From the NCBI GenBank assembly GCA_011947345.1, contig JAAVTG010000565.1:186001-250000 (forward strand): a stretch of DNA of 64,000 bases, in the 5' to 3' direction. Made by a program: the position numbers and the translations under genes. This document shows positions 42,382 through 54,001 of this stretch, in pieces. Under the pieces are notes generated by a model. It worked only from the letters and a program-made list of their open reading frames with translations. It made no database searches and had not been told where the DNA came from. The first letter of the stretch is position 1; every line of letters starts with the position of its first letter. This DNA comes from Phytophthora quininea. Its lineage: Eukaryota; Oomycota; Peronosporomycetes; Peronosporales; Peronosporaceae.

Positions 42382-44026
42382 TCAGCGAGATTGTCTCCGG
42401 ACGCTGATGGGCGGTCCGGCGCACATTTCGACGCCATTGCCGTTGGCGAACTGCATCCCGTTGACGCGTCCGTTCATCTTCTGACTAATTTGCTCCTGCT
42501 TGATCGAGCGGAGGTAGTTGGGAGACTTGAGGAACTTGTTCGGCGTCCGAGCGCCCGTGACCCACGGGTGAGCTAACACCTGGTCGGCAGTGTATCGCTT
42601 GGACGAATCCACCTCTGATAGAGATAACCGCATCCGTCAGCAAAGTACAACATAAAGGCACAGCAGTGGTCTCAGCTCACCTAACAAACGTCTTAGCAGG
42701 TCCTTGGCGCTCTCAGACAAACCACTCGCCCACCTCGGGAAGCGCAGTCCAAACTTGGCCTGCAGATGATCAGACAATTGTTCGGTTAGTCACACACACG
42801 CGACCACATGAACCCTGCCTTGTCTTACTCGTGCAGCTTTCTCGTTAGCGATCTTGCCACCGTCGTCGTCGAAAGGCAAGCAGCCACAGAGCAGGACGTA
42901 GACGATGATGCCTAGCGCCCACATGTCCACCGCCATGGAGTACGCTTGGCGCTGCAGCATCTCCGGGGCGAGATAGCCCCTCGTTCCGAGGAACGACGTC
43001 GTCTTGTCATCCGCGTCCAGCAGTTTGGCCAGACCAAAATCGATGATTTTCACCTCCGCCCCGCGCGACTTGGTCGTCAGCATCAGATTTTCTGTCCCAT
43101 TGTTTTGAGCGCGTCAGTATTGACGAGTATGACGATCATTGCAACAGTCGAGCCTCAACAGACGTACCAGGCTTCAAATCGCGGTGAATGATTCCACACG
43201 AGTGCATATATGCGACGGCCGACGTGATCTTTCGGACGATCGTGCACGCCTCAACTTCCGACAGCGTGCCCTTGTCGACGACGTAATCGAACAGCTCGCC
43301 GCCGCCCATGTACTCTGTGATCTATCGGGCAAATCCTCATTAGAAATTGTCCCTACGACGTCAGAAGCCAACGCGTACCATGCAGATCTTCGAGTCCGTC
43401 ATGAAAACGTCCTCAATGTGGATGATGTTGGGGTGGTTCATCGACTGCAGCACTTGGATCTCCACCTGTCCAGGCAAGAAACCAGCGTCATAAACTCTTA
43501 TCAAAATCTCTCATCAAGCTGCAAAATAATCGCCACACGGAAGCACGCACATGACTCACTTGGAATTGCTCCATCAGCACGTTGTGCTCCTTCTCGACCG
43601 CTCGTCGGTCGATGATCTTACACGCAAACACTTTTCCCGAGCGTCGTTCGCGGCACTTGTACACGACCGACGTGCCTCCGGTTCCTGTACAATAGCAGCC
43701 AGTCAGCCTCTCATTTTCACTTCCAGTAACAGGCTCCATCTCGCTCGTACCGATCTCGTCCAGCATCTCGTACTTGGCCTCCATCGTCCCGCGACTATAT
43801 GCCGGGCCCTGCAGCTTGATCGGCTGCAGTAGATGCACAACGTCAGTACGTAAATTATATAATGTAAAACACGTTTACTTGCCTTGGGAGCAGACGCCGC
43901 CGGTCGCGACTGCACAGCGTGGACCGGTCGCTCATGCGAAAAGCCGTTGGGTCGTCGCTTGCCGAGCAGCATGGCGCTGCCATCTCGGCAGTTCGATCCG
44001 CAGCACCACGACTGCGCTGCGCCCAT
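42382..44026 (-). CDS. CAMK-type Ser/Thr protein kinase with lipidation-type N-terminus
   Basis: Starts MGAAQSWCCGSNC: Gly2 with Ser6 fits N-myristoylation, and Cys8/Cys9 fit palmitoylation, so membrane anchoring is likely. Multi-exon. Spliced motifs: Gly loop EIGTGGTSVVYKC (intron 43761 region), FACKII for the ATP Lys, HRDLKPENLML (split by an intron at about 43095-43165), KIIDFGLAKL, GTRGYLAPE, DMWALGIIVYVLLCGCLPF, and YTADQVLAHPWV at the end. After the kinase domain only about 50 residues remain, with no EF-hands or evident calmodulin site, so it is not a CDPK. The first intron appears to use a GC donor (AAG/GCAAGT at about 43882). Stop at 42382. Divergent from the gene at 44284. Confidence 0.85.
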
Positions 44027-44283
44027 GCCTACTACCTGTCTAGCAGCCGTCGGACACGCGCGTACGCCACTGGTCACCACCTGGCTGATTCCGATATGAT
44101 CCCTTCAAGCCCACGGGCTCTTTCGTACGAACGACATTTGTGCATAGGTCGAGCGCATATAACTATCATTCGAGCACGTCAATACTGCTTTCAGTAAATG
44201 GGCACTATTTGAAGCGGGTTCGTAACCATATTCAGATCTAGTATAACACTTCAAAAGATAGTGCCAAACGACTTCAACTCCAG

Positions 44284-44937
44284 ATGGCTACGTACCCCGC
44301 TATGAACGACGACCTGGAGACGCTCCGCCGCGAGCTGGACGCGCTCAAGCAGCAACTGCAGCAAGAGCGCGGCAGCAACAATAGCAATAGCCTGCCGCCC
44401 AACATCGACCACCCGAGCGCTAGCCAACGTGCCAAGCAAGCCCCAGACGACCTCCGTCTCTTTGTAGACCACGCAGCAGTCGGCTCCCGACGCGGCAAGT
44501 GGCTGTTACGCGAGCGCCAAGTGTTGGGCCGTACTGCGTCTTCGGACGATGCCTGCGCGACGCTGAAGGTGCGGGAGACGTGGGTCTGGAGCGGCCGCAC
44601 CGTCGTCCTGGACAAGATCGTCCGCCTGGAGGAAGCCGCCGCAACGGCAGACGAAAGCTGCCAACAGCCCCAAGAAGAAGGTCCCAGCAGAGATGACTGG
44701 ACTGAAGAGAAGGAAGCTGCCACCCAACCTGTACTGACAGCGGCAGTGCAGCAATCAGGAGAAGCAGACACAAGTAAAGCAGCAAGCAAACGAGATCCTG
44801 TCAATATTGTCGAGCTGGAGGCGTCGGCCACGAACGCCGATGATGATGTACGGGAAGCCTCGCTGTCTATAGCGGAGCCGCCTCTGCCTGACAGTAGCCC
44901 GGCCGAGATAACAGTCCATACACAGGAGGAGCTGTAG
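44284..44937 (+). CDS. unrecognised coiled-coil protein
   Basis: 217 codons in one exon. The N-terminus forms a coiled coil (LETLRRELDALKQQLQQERG). A compact, probably folded segment follows (LRLFVDHAAVGSRRGKWLLR, then TWVWSGRTVVLDKIVRLEEA), and the last 100 residues are acidic, low-complexity. No family was recognised. It shares a 257-bp divergent spacer with the kinase gene. Confidence 0.55.
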   Translation: MATYPAMNDDLETLRRELDALKQQLQQERGSNNSNSLPPNIDHPSASQRAKQAPDDLRLFVDHAAVGSRRGKWLLRERQVLGRTASSDDACATLKVRETWVWSGRTVVLDKIVRLEEAAATADESCQQPQEEGPSRDDWTEEKEAATQPVLTAAVQQSGEADTSKAASKRDPVNIVELEASATNADDDVREASLSIAEPPLPDSSPAEITVHTQEEL

Positions 44938-45250
44938 GACGAGCCAAACGTTGTCCTTGACCAACAAGCTGCAGTCTTCCCTCCAAGTTATGACTTGATC
45001 GCAGCACGGACTTTCTGGTGTTGGGCTTACTTCATCACAGCCAAATTTCAGCGTGCCTGTCGCCGCCTTGCACTCGATGACTGCTTCGGTGGAAGGCAAA
45101 TCACCTCGAAGGTGCGTTCCTTCAACGTGCTCAAGACGACAACAAGTCCACCAGTAGTATCAGGCACCCCAACCGACATAGCGCGCGGATCGACGCGAGC
45201 AATTTCTCACTCTCGCTCATTTTCAAACTCACCCGCGGCCGGAACAACCA
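44938..45250. promoter_or_regulatory. intergenic region with initiator of the 45251 gene
   Basis: GCTCATTTTCAAACTC at 45215-45230 matches the oomycete initiator core and lies 21 bases before ATG 45251. The remaining sequence has no recognised feature. Confidence 0.5.
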
Positions 45251-45804
45251 ATGGAGCCGATGCGCAACCACGACGACCCGCTCACTGGCTACGAGGACGG
45301 CGTGATCGAGGACTCGAAGCTGTTGTCGGTGCGTCAACTCCACTCTGCTGTGGTCAATAGCGGACTTATCGATGTCTTTCGTAGCACCCGAGCGTGGAGA
45401 GCGTCGTGTTTGGAGTGGCGCTGCATTGGGAGCCCATTGGCGCGTTCGTCGAGGTGGCCAACTCGCCCGACATCAAGACGGAGCTGCCGATGTGGGTGAC
45501 GCAGCCACGGGGCCAGATCACCGAGAGCGGCTTCAAGAGCGACGTCATGGCACTGCTGTCCGAGGTCGCCGGAGGACTCTCCAGAGACGACAACCTGGCT
45601 CCCAACACGTTCCTGCAGGAGGGACACATTCTTAGCCGAATCAGCCACATCGAAATGGAGCCGTTCGTGCAGGCGTGCATGGGCAGGCTCGACCCGGAAA
45701 CTCGCTTCGCGAATGTCTACAGGCACTACGAGTGCCCTGGGTTTGGCATCCAGGCAGCAAGCTTGCGCGGCCCACCGCGACCATACCAACAGGCCTTCTA
45801 CTGA
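45251..45804 (+). CDS. unrecognised protein, about 185 residues
   Basis: Starts MEPMRNHDDPLTGYEDGVIE and continues ESVVFGVALHWEPIGAFVEV after a one-base shift at a CCC run near 45388, ending at 45804 (PPRPYQQAFY). The mix of hydrophobic and charged residues, together with the good initiator upstream, supports a real gene with a probable missing base. No domain was recognised. It is convergent with the SDR array, whose stop is at 45877. Confidence 0.5.
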
Positions 45805-45876
45805 TTAGGAGGAGCAGGAAGATGATAATCTCGTGCCAAACCAGAACCATTGATAGTCTTTTTGATAGTGCAAAGC

Positions 45877-47803
45877 TCACCAGTCAGAGACTGCATAGTC
45901 CTTGAGGAACTGCCCGAAGATGGGTTTGTCCGTGTTACCTTCTTGGTGGAGAGCGAAGATCGGGTCCAGCACGCGAGCCGCGGCGTCGACCTCATCCAGC
46001 GGAGTCTGCATCAAAATCATATCAGTGGTTCACTGTGTCTTCTTCAGCGCCTTTTGTACCTGAAAGTTGTGAGTGTCCGCAGCGCGAACAGCGATATGGC
46101 GAGGGTTCTCGTCATTGATCCAGCCCTAATGATCACACAACACAGTGAGTGTCTTGAACACATAACACAATCGCCAAATGTGTTTCTACCGTATCAACCG
46201 AGTTCATGAAGATCCCTTTCCGAGCAAGATCGTCGGCACAAGTTCTGGTCATCATGTTTGCAGCAGCCTTGGCCATGTTGGTGTGCGGGTGGTTGGGCGT
46301 CTTTAAGCGGTAGAACTTCCCTTCCATGGCGCTGACGTTGATGATGAAGCGCCGGTCGTTCGAACTCTAGTCAAAGGAACAAGCGTCATGTTAAACCCCG
46401 GGCAATACCCGCATCTCCAGGAATCGCGAGTCAGGCCTACCTTCTCGAGAAGTGGAATGGCCCGTTTGTTGAGGATAAACGGCGCCATCGTGTTAATTGC
46501 GAACACTTCCACCAGCTCTACAACACACACAAGAAAGCACGAGACAAACGTTAACGTTAAGAACATCGAGATTTGGTTGAAACGTGCAATACCCACCCAT
46601 GGTTTCGATCTGGTCAATCTTCTGGATCCACGAGTTCGACGTCCGCAGGTCGACTTGTTGGTTATTGATATCCAGTTGGCCCTTGGGAAATAAAGTATCC
46701 GTTGCTCAGTGGTGATGATCAGCAACGAGAGGCATCTGTGAAAGCTGCACCGACGCAGCTGCCGTATCCGTATCACCGTCGAATATCCCCTGTTATCATT
46801 GACAACTGTCGTATCATTCACAGAGACATCCTTGTCGTCACTCGACGCCCCATTAGCCCTACTGCAAGCAGGTTCTCATTGCCGCGCAGAATCTGGTTCA
46901 CACGCGCCATCTCCTCAGGCACCGGCGACACTTCCGCTTCAATGAGGTGCTTGTAATAATGCACCGGTCGTCGAATGGTCTGCGTCGCATTATTGACCAA
47001 AATGTCCAGCTTCCCAAACGTCTGCTCGATGTGGTCCATGAACTTGTCGACCACACCCAAGTCACGGAAGTCCATGCCGTAGATCTGCAGTCTGTCCTTC
47101 CAGTCGTCAAAGTCTTTCTCCTTGGCATATCTAAACGCCGCGTCTTTAGGAAACCTCGTGGTGGCCACCACCATCGCACCACTTCTCAACAGCTTCAGAG
47201 TAATTTCATAGCCGATCTTCACTCTGGCCCCGGTCACGACCGCAAGGTGTCCTCTCAAATCTGCTTTCTGCAGCCGCTTCTTGTAGTTCAATTCGGCACA
47301 ACTCGGACACATGCGGTCGTAGAAGTGATGCAGCTTCCTGAATTTAATTTAAATTTGCACGTGTAGCAAGCTCGATGGTAGTGCAGCTGCTCCTCCTTCT
47401 CTTCCATTTTGTCATCTTCTGGCAGCTTCTGCTCTGCTGCCACTCCGTCCGGCACATTCACCAGCAGAGGGTTCTCCGCTTGTAGTGCTTTCAATTTCGC
47501 CAGTCGACTCGCTCTTAGTGTGGTACTGTTCGCCAAGTACTGGTCGTGTGCCTTCTTCTTCGCCCGCTCCACTTTCCGATAGCGATTTCTCTCCACTCTC
47601 CGCTTGCGCTTCCGATCTTGACGGCTCCTGTTGTCGGCTGGGCTGAAGAACTTAGCTCGTAGCTCTGTCAGCAGCGGTGCCAGAGCTGTACGCAGTGCCT
47701 TGAAGCGCAGCTGCGACTGGAACGCCGCATGATCCTCGTCGCTGTGAAGCTTCTGCAGCACAGCCACACACTGCGCCAACTCGTCGTCCGTCACCTGCGC
47801 CAT
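45877..47803 (-). pseudogene. zinc-finger plus SDR gene, tandem copy A
   Basis: Leftmost of three tandem copies. From ATG 47803 ([20 protein letters not shown]) the product has a basic helical N-terminal region, then a zinc ribbon (CYTCKF...CPSC) and a short-chain dehydrogenase domain ([24 protein letters not shown]). A 5-base insertion near 47345 breaks the frame inside the zinc ribbon, which copies B and C lack. Downstream exons give [51 protein letters not shown] and end in DYAVSDW. Its last exons are slightly diverged from copies B and C. Confidence 0.8.
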
Positions 47804-50800
47804 ACCTCGCCAAAAGCACTTTGCACCCACATTTCGATGGCACCGGTGTTAAACGTGGCTACAATCCAAAACTTCCAGACGACCAAGCGAGTATTCCTTT
47901 GGTCTGCGCCGTGGCGGAAAGTAAGAACACTGAACGGCTCCTTTGGGTTGGTCTGGGACAAAACTCTTCGCCAGCAAAAGTATTGTTTGTCCTGGTTTCT
48001 ATCTCTACGACCCTGTGATGCTCACCACTCCGACACCATGTAGTCCTTGAGAAATTGGCCAAAGAGAGGTTTGCCCGTGTTGCCTTCTTGATGGAGAGCG
48101 AAGATCGGGTCCAGCACGCGAGCCGCAGCATCAACCTCATCCAGCGGAGTCTGCATCATTAAGATCATATCAAAGTGGTTAGCTGTGTCGTGTTCGACGA
48201 ACCCCAGAGGGTTTCATACCTGAAAGTTGTGAGTGTCCGCAATACGAACAGCGACATCCGAGGGTTCTCATCATTGATCCAGCCCTAATGATCACACAAC
48301 ACAGTGAGTGTCTTGAACACATAACACAATTGCCAAATGTGTTTCTACCGTGTCAACCGAGTTCATGAAGATCCCTTTCCGAGCAAGATCGTCGGCACAA
48401 GTTCTGGTCATCATGTTTGCAGCAGCCTTGGCCATGTTGGTGTGCGGGTGGTTGGGCGTCTTGGTGCGGTAGAACTTCCCTTCCATGGCGCTGACATTAA
48501 TGATGAAGCGCCGGTCGTTCGAACTCTAGTCAAAGGAACAAGCGTCATGTTAAACCCCGGGCAATACCCGCATCTCCAGGAATCGCGAGTCAGGCCTACC
48601 TTCTCAAGAAGTGGAATGGCCCGCTTGTTCAGGATAAACGGCGCCATCGTGTTAATTGCGAACACTTCCACCAGCTCTACAACACACACAAGAAAGCACG
48701 AGACAAACTGTTAGCGTCAAGTGCATCGAGATTTGGTTGAAACGTGCAATACCCACCCATGGTTTCGATCTGATCGATCTTCTGGATCCACGAATTCGAC
48801 GTTCGCAGATCCACTTGCTGTTGGTTGTTATCCAGTTGGCCCTTGGGAAATAAAGTATCCGTTAGCTCAGTGTGCTGGTCTTCGGCAACGAGAGGCATCT
48901 GTGAAAGCTGCACCGACGTGGGTGCAGCTGCCGTATCCGTAGTAATTGCCGTTGACGATCCCCGTCAGCAGTGACAACTGCCGTATCATTCACAGAGACA
49001 TCCTTGTCGTCACTCGACGCTTCATTGGCCCTAGCTGCAAGCAGGTTCGCATTGCCGCGCAGCATCTGGTTCACACGCGCCATCTCCTCAGGCACCGGCG
49101 ACACTTCCGCTTCAATGAGGTGCTTGTAATAATGCACCGGTCGTCGAATAGTCTGCGTCGCATTATTGACCAAAATGTCCAGCTTCCCAAACGTCTGCTC
49201 GATGTGGTCCATGAACTTGTCGACCACACCCAAGTCACGGAAGTCCATGCCGTAGATCTGCAGTCTGTCCTTCCAGTCGTCAAAGTCTTTCTCCTTGGCA
49301 TATCTAAACGCCGCGTCTTTAGGAAACCTCGTGGTGGCCACCACCATCGCACCACTTCTCAACAGCTTCAGAGTAATTTCATAGCCGATCTTCACTCTGG
49401 CCCCGGTCACGACCGCAAGGTGTCCTCTCAAATCTGCTTTCTGCAGCCGCTTCTTGTAGTTCAATTCGGCACAACTCGGACACATGCGGTCGTAGAAGTG
49501 ATGCAGCTTCCTGAATTTAAATTTGCACGTGTAGCAAGCTCGATGGTAGTGCAGCTGCTCCTCCTTCTCTTCCATTTTGTCATCTTCTAGCAGCTTGGGC
49601 TGCTCCGCTGCCACTCCGTCCGGCACATTCACCAGCAGAGGGTTCTCCGCTTGTAGTGCTTTCAATTTCGCCAGTCGACTCGCTCTTAGTGTGGTACTGT
49701 TCGCCAAGTACTGGTCGTGTGCCTTCTTCTTCGCCCGCTCCACTTTCCGATAGCGATTTCTCTCCACTCTCCGCTTGCGCTTCCGATCTTGACGGCTCCT
49801 GTTGTCGGCTGGGCTGAAGAACTTAGCTCGTAGCTCTGTCAGCAGCGGTGCCAGAGCTGTACGCAGTGCCTTGAAGCGCAGCTGCGACTGGAACGCCGCA
49901 TGATCCTCGTCGCTGTGAAGCTTCTGCAGCACAGCCACACACTGCGCCAACTCGTCGTCCGTCACCTGCGCCATACCTCGCCAAAGCACTTTGCACCCAC
50001 ATTTCGATGGCACCGGTGTTAAACGTGGCTACAATCCAAAACTTCCAGACGACCAAGCGAGTATTCCTTTGGTCTGCGCCGTGGCGGAAAGTAAGAACAC
50101 TGAACGGCTCCTTTGGGTTGGTCTGGGACAAAACTCTTCGCCAGCAAAAGTATTGTTTGTCCTGGTTTCTATCTCTACGACCCTGTGATGCTCACCACTC
50201 CGACACCATGTAGTCCTTGAGAAATTGGCCAAAGAGAGGTTTGCCCGTGTTGCCTTCTTGATGGAGAGCGAAGATCGGGTCCAGCACGCGAGCCGCAGCA
50301 TCAACCTCATCCAGCGGAGTCTGCATCATTAAGATCATATCAAAGTGGTTAGCTGTGTCGTGTTCGACGAACCCCAGAGGGTTTCATACCTGAAAGTTGT
50401 GAGTGTCCGCAATACGAACAGCGACATCCCGAGGGTTCTCATCATTGATCCAGCCCTAATGATCACACAACACAGTGAGTGTCTTGAACACATAACACAA
50501 TTGCCAAATGTGTTTCTACCGTGTCAACCGAGTTCATGAAGATCCCTTTCCGAGCAAGATCGTCGGCACAAGTTCTGGTCATCATGTTTGCAGCAGCCTT
50601 GGCCATGTTGGTGTGCGGGTGGTTGGGCGTCTTGGTGCGGTAGAACTTCCCTTCCATGGCGCTGACATTAATGATGAAGCGCCGGTCGTTCGAACTCTAG
50701 TCAAAGGAACAAGCGTCATGTTAAACCCCGGGCAATACCCGCATCTCCAGGAATCGCGAGTCAGGCCTACCTTCTCAAGAAGTGGAATGGCCCGCTTGTT

Positions 50801-51845
50801 CAGGATAAACGGCGCCATCGTGTTAATTGCGAACACTTCCACCAGCTCTACAACACACACAGAAAGCACGAGACAAACTGTTAGCGTCAAGTGCATCGAG
50901 ATTTGGTTGAAACGTGCAATACCCACCCATGGTTTCGATCTGATCGATCTTCTGGATCCACGAATTCGACGTTCGCAGATCCACTTGCTGTTGGTTGTTA
51001 TCCAGTTGGCCCTTGGGAAATAAAGTATCCGTTAGCTCAGTGTGCTGGTCTTCGGCAACGAGAGGCATCTGTGAAAGCTGCACCGACGTGGGTGCAGCTG
51101 CCGTATCCGTAGTAATTGCCGTTGACGATCCCCGTCAGCAGTGACAACTGCCGTATCATTCACAGAGACATCCTTGTCGTCACTCGACGCTTCATTGGCC
51201 CTAGCTGCAAGCAGGTTCGCATTGCCGCGCAGCATCTGGTTCACACGCGCCATCTCCTCAGGCACCGGCGACACTTCCGCTTCAATGAGGTGCTTGTAAT
51301 AATGCACCGGTCGTCGAATAGTCTGCGTCGCATTATTGACCAAAATGTCCAGCTTCCCAAACGTCTGCTCGATGTGGTCCATGAACTTGTCGACCACACC
51401 CAAGTCACGGAAGTCCATGCCGTAGATCTGCAGTCTGTCCTTCCAGTCGTCAAAGTCTTTCTCCTTGGCATATCTAAACGCCGCGTCTTTAGGAAACCTC
51501 GTGGTGGCCACCACCATCGCACCACTTCTCAACAGCTTCAGAGTAATTTCATAGCCGATCTTCACTCTGGCCCCGGTCACGACCGCAAGGTGTCCTCTCA
51601 AATCTGCTTTCTGCAGCCGCTTCTTGTAGTTCAATTCGGCACAACTCGGACACATGCGGTCGTAGAAGTGATGCAGCTTCCTGAATTTAAATTTGCACGT
51701 GTAGCAAGCTCGATGGTAGTGCAGCTGCTCCTCCTTCTCTTCCATTTTGTCATCTTCTAGCAGCTTGGGCTGCTCCGCTGCCACTCCGTCCGGCACATTC
51801 ACCAGCAGAGGGTTCTCCGCTTGTAGTGCTTTCAATTTCGCCAGT
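45880..51845. repeat. 2.17-kb tandem triplication of the SDR gene
   Basis: Units repeat at 2,170-bp spacing (for example 47859, 50029; 48946, 51116). Copies B and C are nearly identical from the 3' end up to about 51845, after which the first part of C diverges. Copies A and B share the first exon and about 215 bp of upstream spacer. Confidence 0.92.
48022..49974 (-). CDS. zinc-finger plus SDR protein, tandem copy B
   Basis: Start ATG 49974 ([12 protein letters not shown]). Order: helical N-terminal region with a strongly basic stretch ([19 protein letters not shown]); zinc ribbon [14 protein letters not shown]...MCPSC; Rossmann fold of an SDR with [10 protein letters not shown] in place of the usual TGxxxGIG, NNA, and [11 protein letters not shown]. 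The usual catalytic YxxxK is TNMAK ([17 protein letters not shown]), as in a known SDR subgroup, so classical dehydrogenase chemistry is uncertain. About four short introns in the 3' half; ends DYMVSEW at 48022. The longest open frame reads past the first donor near 48925. Confidence 0.82.
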
Positions 51846-52126
51846 CGGTCGGCTCTGAGCTTGGTATTATTCACGAACTGCTGGTCCAGGGCCTTTTGCC
51901 TGGCTCGCTCCATTTTCCGCTGGCGCTTACGCTCCTGTCGACTGCTGTTGTCTGCTGCCGAGTTACCGTGGAAGAACTTGGCCCGTAGGTCTGGCAGGAG
52001 CGGCACCAGTGCTGTACGAAGTGCCTTGAAGCGAGGCTGCGACTGGAACGCCGCGTGGGCCTCATCGTCATGCAGCTTCTGCAGCACAGCCACACACTGC
52101 GCCACCTCGTCGTCCGTCACGTCCAT
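50192..52126 (-). CDS. zinc-finger plus SDR protein, tandem copy C
   Basis: Start ATG 52126 ([20 protein letters not shown]). The first about 95 residues differ from copies A and B by many substitutions and small gaps, while everything from about 51845 leftward is almost identical to copy B, including introns. The SDR features are the same ([22 protein letters not shown]). It shares a 54-bp divergent spacer with RPP30, the likely ancestral promoter position; A and B have instead a copied intergenic spacer upstream. This suggests C is the original locus with its 3' part homogenised. Confidence 0.85.
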
Positions 52127-52180
52127 CAAATGTAAAAATGACAATACTAACGTGATTTTTGGGATTTGCAATTGCTTTGG
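52127..52180. promoter_or_regulatory. 54-bp divergent spacer between SDR copy C and RPP30
   Basis: AT-rich, no clear initiator on either strand. Both start codons are well supported, so transcription probably starts within or overlapping the opposite 5' region. Confidence 0.5.
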
Positions 52181-53228
52181 ATGGTGTATGTGGACTTAAA
52201 TGTGCGCGCGACGGGCAAGGTGTCTGCGGGCGAGCTGCAGCGATGTAAGACGCGTTTTGAGATGGTTATGATGCTGGACGAAAGCTAAATGTGGATGGGT
52301 AGTGGGGTACAAGACGGTCTGCGTGGCGGTGGATTGCGACGGAGACCAGAAGCCCAAGTCGGTAGGTAGCAATTGACATCTGGGGCTATTGCAATGGCTT
52401 TTGGTTGTTGACTGTTGATTCTTTTCAGGTCGAAACGCTACAAGATTTACCGCAGAGTGTGCTGAAGAATGGTAGACCTGGGAAGAAGGTCAAGCAGTAC
52501 ACAGCTGCCTTTGGCAATACACTGCAATCGAAGGACACAGGTGGTGACAAAAGGAGATTCGACAACGGAAGCGCATTACGCTAAAACTAGCGGACATTGC
52601 GGCAGCGCAGAGGCTGGTGAGCGGATGTCGATGCCGAGTGGATGTCAATTGCAGCGAAACTCACCTCAATTGTAGTTGGCATTAGATGCTGTGGAGGGTT
52701 ACGATGTGGTAGCAGCGGAAGCGGAGACGCCCAAGGTGTTCCAGTACCTCTGCGAGCAGGCCGAAGTGGATCTCATTACATTCGACGTGACTAATCGACT
52801 GCCGTTCCAGATCAAGCGGCCGTGGGTGAGTAGCTGGCATTGACTCTGCGTTGAGAACCTCCTTGCTGACCCGATTTTTGCTACAGCTTGCTGCCGCCAT
52901 CAAGCGCTCTATTTACTTTGAGATCACGTACACGCCCTGTCTGGAGGACACAGTCGGCCGCCGGTACTTCTTCTCGAACGCGAGCAACCTGGTGCGGCTC
53001 ACGGGTGGTCGGAACCTGGTTTTCTCCAGTGGGGCTACTCGCGATATCCTGCTGCGATCGCCGTACGACATTGTCAACATCGGGCTTTTGTCCGGACTAA
53101 AGTACGGTCAAGCACTCGATGCCATCTCTACCTCTTGCTTAGCCGTATTGGAGCACGCCGACAAGCGCAGAGGAATCACTGGCGGCGTGCAGGTACAAGC
53201 CACTGATGACATCGCCATGGAGGAATAA
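52181..53228 (+). CDS. RPP30: ribonuclease P/MRP subunit p30
   Basis: TIM-barrel-like protein subunit of RNase P/MRP, needed for tRNA 5' and rRNA processing in the nucleus. Starts MVYVDLNVRATGKVSAGELQ. Characteristic blocks: KRITLKLADIAAAQRL, YDVVAAEAETPKVFQYLCEQ, VDLITFDVTNRLPFQIKRPW, SIYFEITYTPCLED, NLVFSSGATRDILLRSPYDI. Introns near 52266-52310 (uncertain), 52372-52427, 52617-52675 and 52826-52886. A one-base shift near 52560 precedes KRITLKLAD. Stop at 53228. Confidence 0.85.
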
Positions 53229-53269
53229 TCAGCACAGCAAAATACACAGCCACTCCCTGCATATAATTT

Positions 53270-53834
53270 TTAAGATTGCGTCACTTCCATCTCCTCAACC
53301 GAGTCCTCTCCATCGTCCTCTCTCCTGTCCTCGGCATCCTCCTTCTCCTCTGCATCGGACGGCTCCTCCACTGACATGGTAGCGTCCTCATCTTCTTCCT
53401 CTTCGTTGGTCTCAATGGCCACGTCCTCCAACTGCTCCGCCACTTCGGTGGTCGTCACGGACTCATCCACTGCCTTCTTCTTCTGACTCTTCTTGCGACT
53501 GGCCGCCGCTTTGGTCTCCTGCAGACAGGCCTCGATGGGCTCGATGAAGTGCTCAAAGTCTGCGTCCCTCAGCGTCTGCAATACGTCCTTCAGAGTGATG
53601 GTACTGCGCTTGTTAGCCACCGACGTCTCATGGGCTCTTAATCAGGACAAGCGGTCAGAAGGTTACACTATGGCTTATAATGAATTTCCACACGTACATT
53701 GACGCCAGATACAGTGAAAACATGCTGACCGCCGAGTTCAGCGTCTGTCTTGCATCCTTGCTCAAAATCGCGCGCTCCGGGAGCGCCTTCTTCACCGCGC
53801 GCGCCGTCAAACTCGCGGCATGCTCGTGCTCCAT
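53270..53834 (-). CDS. DPB4: histone-fold subunit of DNA polymerase epsilon / CHRAC
   Basis: POLE3/DPB4-type histone-fold protein that pairs with a DPB3-like partner. Starts [20 protein letters not shown], histone-fold helices [20 protein letters not shown] and, after an intron (about 53639-53698), [35 protein letters not shown]. The intron joins at phase 2 exactly as expected from the family ([16 protein letters not shown]). The C-terminal tail is strongly acidic ([10 protein letters not shown]). ATG 53834 is preferred over the upstream TTG. Ends 53270, 42 bases from the RPP30 stop on the other strand. Confidence 0.9.
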
Positions 53835-54001
53835 CGCGGCATTCAAAAGGTTACACTAAGGGGTACGTTCACATTTTTGTATCGACCCAAGACCGTCCCA
53901 TACATGCGTCTAGCACATTGTCTGGCACGAATGCTCTCCAGCCAGTCATCCTTCCTGCGGCCCACACCTTTTTCCGACCGAAGAGCTCATTACTGGAAAC
54001 A

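Noticed and set aside
46818..51525. Plus-strand ORFs of up to 214 codons opposite the SDR copies
   Set aside because: Repeated three times only because the array is repeated; they are antisense to the SDR domain.
45880..51845. Tandem repeat considered as a satellite or CRISPR-like array
   Set aside because: The 2.17-kb unit is a whole gene with introns, so it is a gene duplication.
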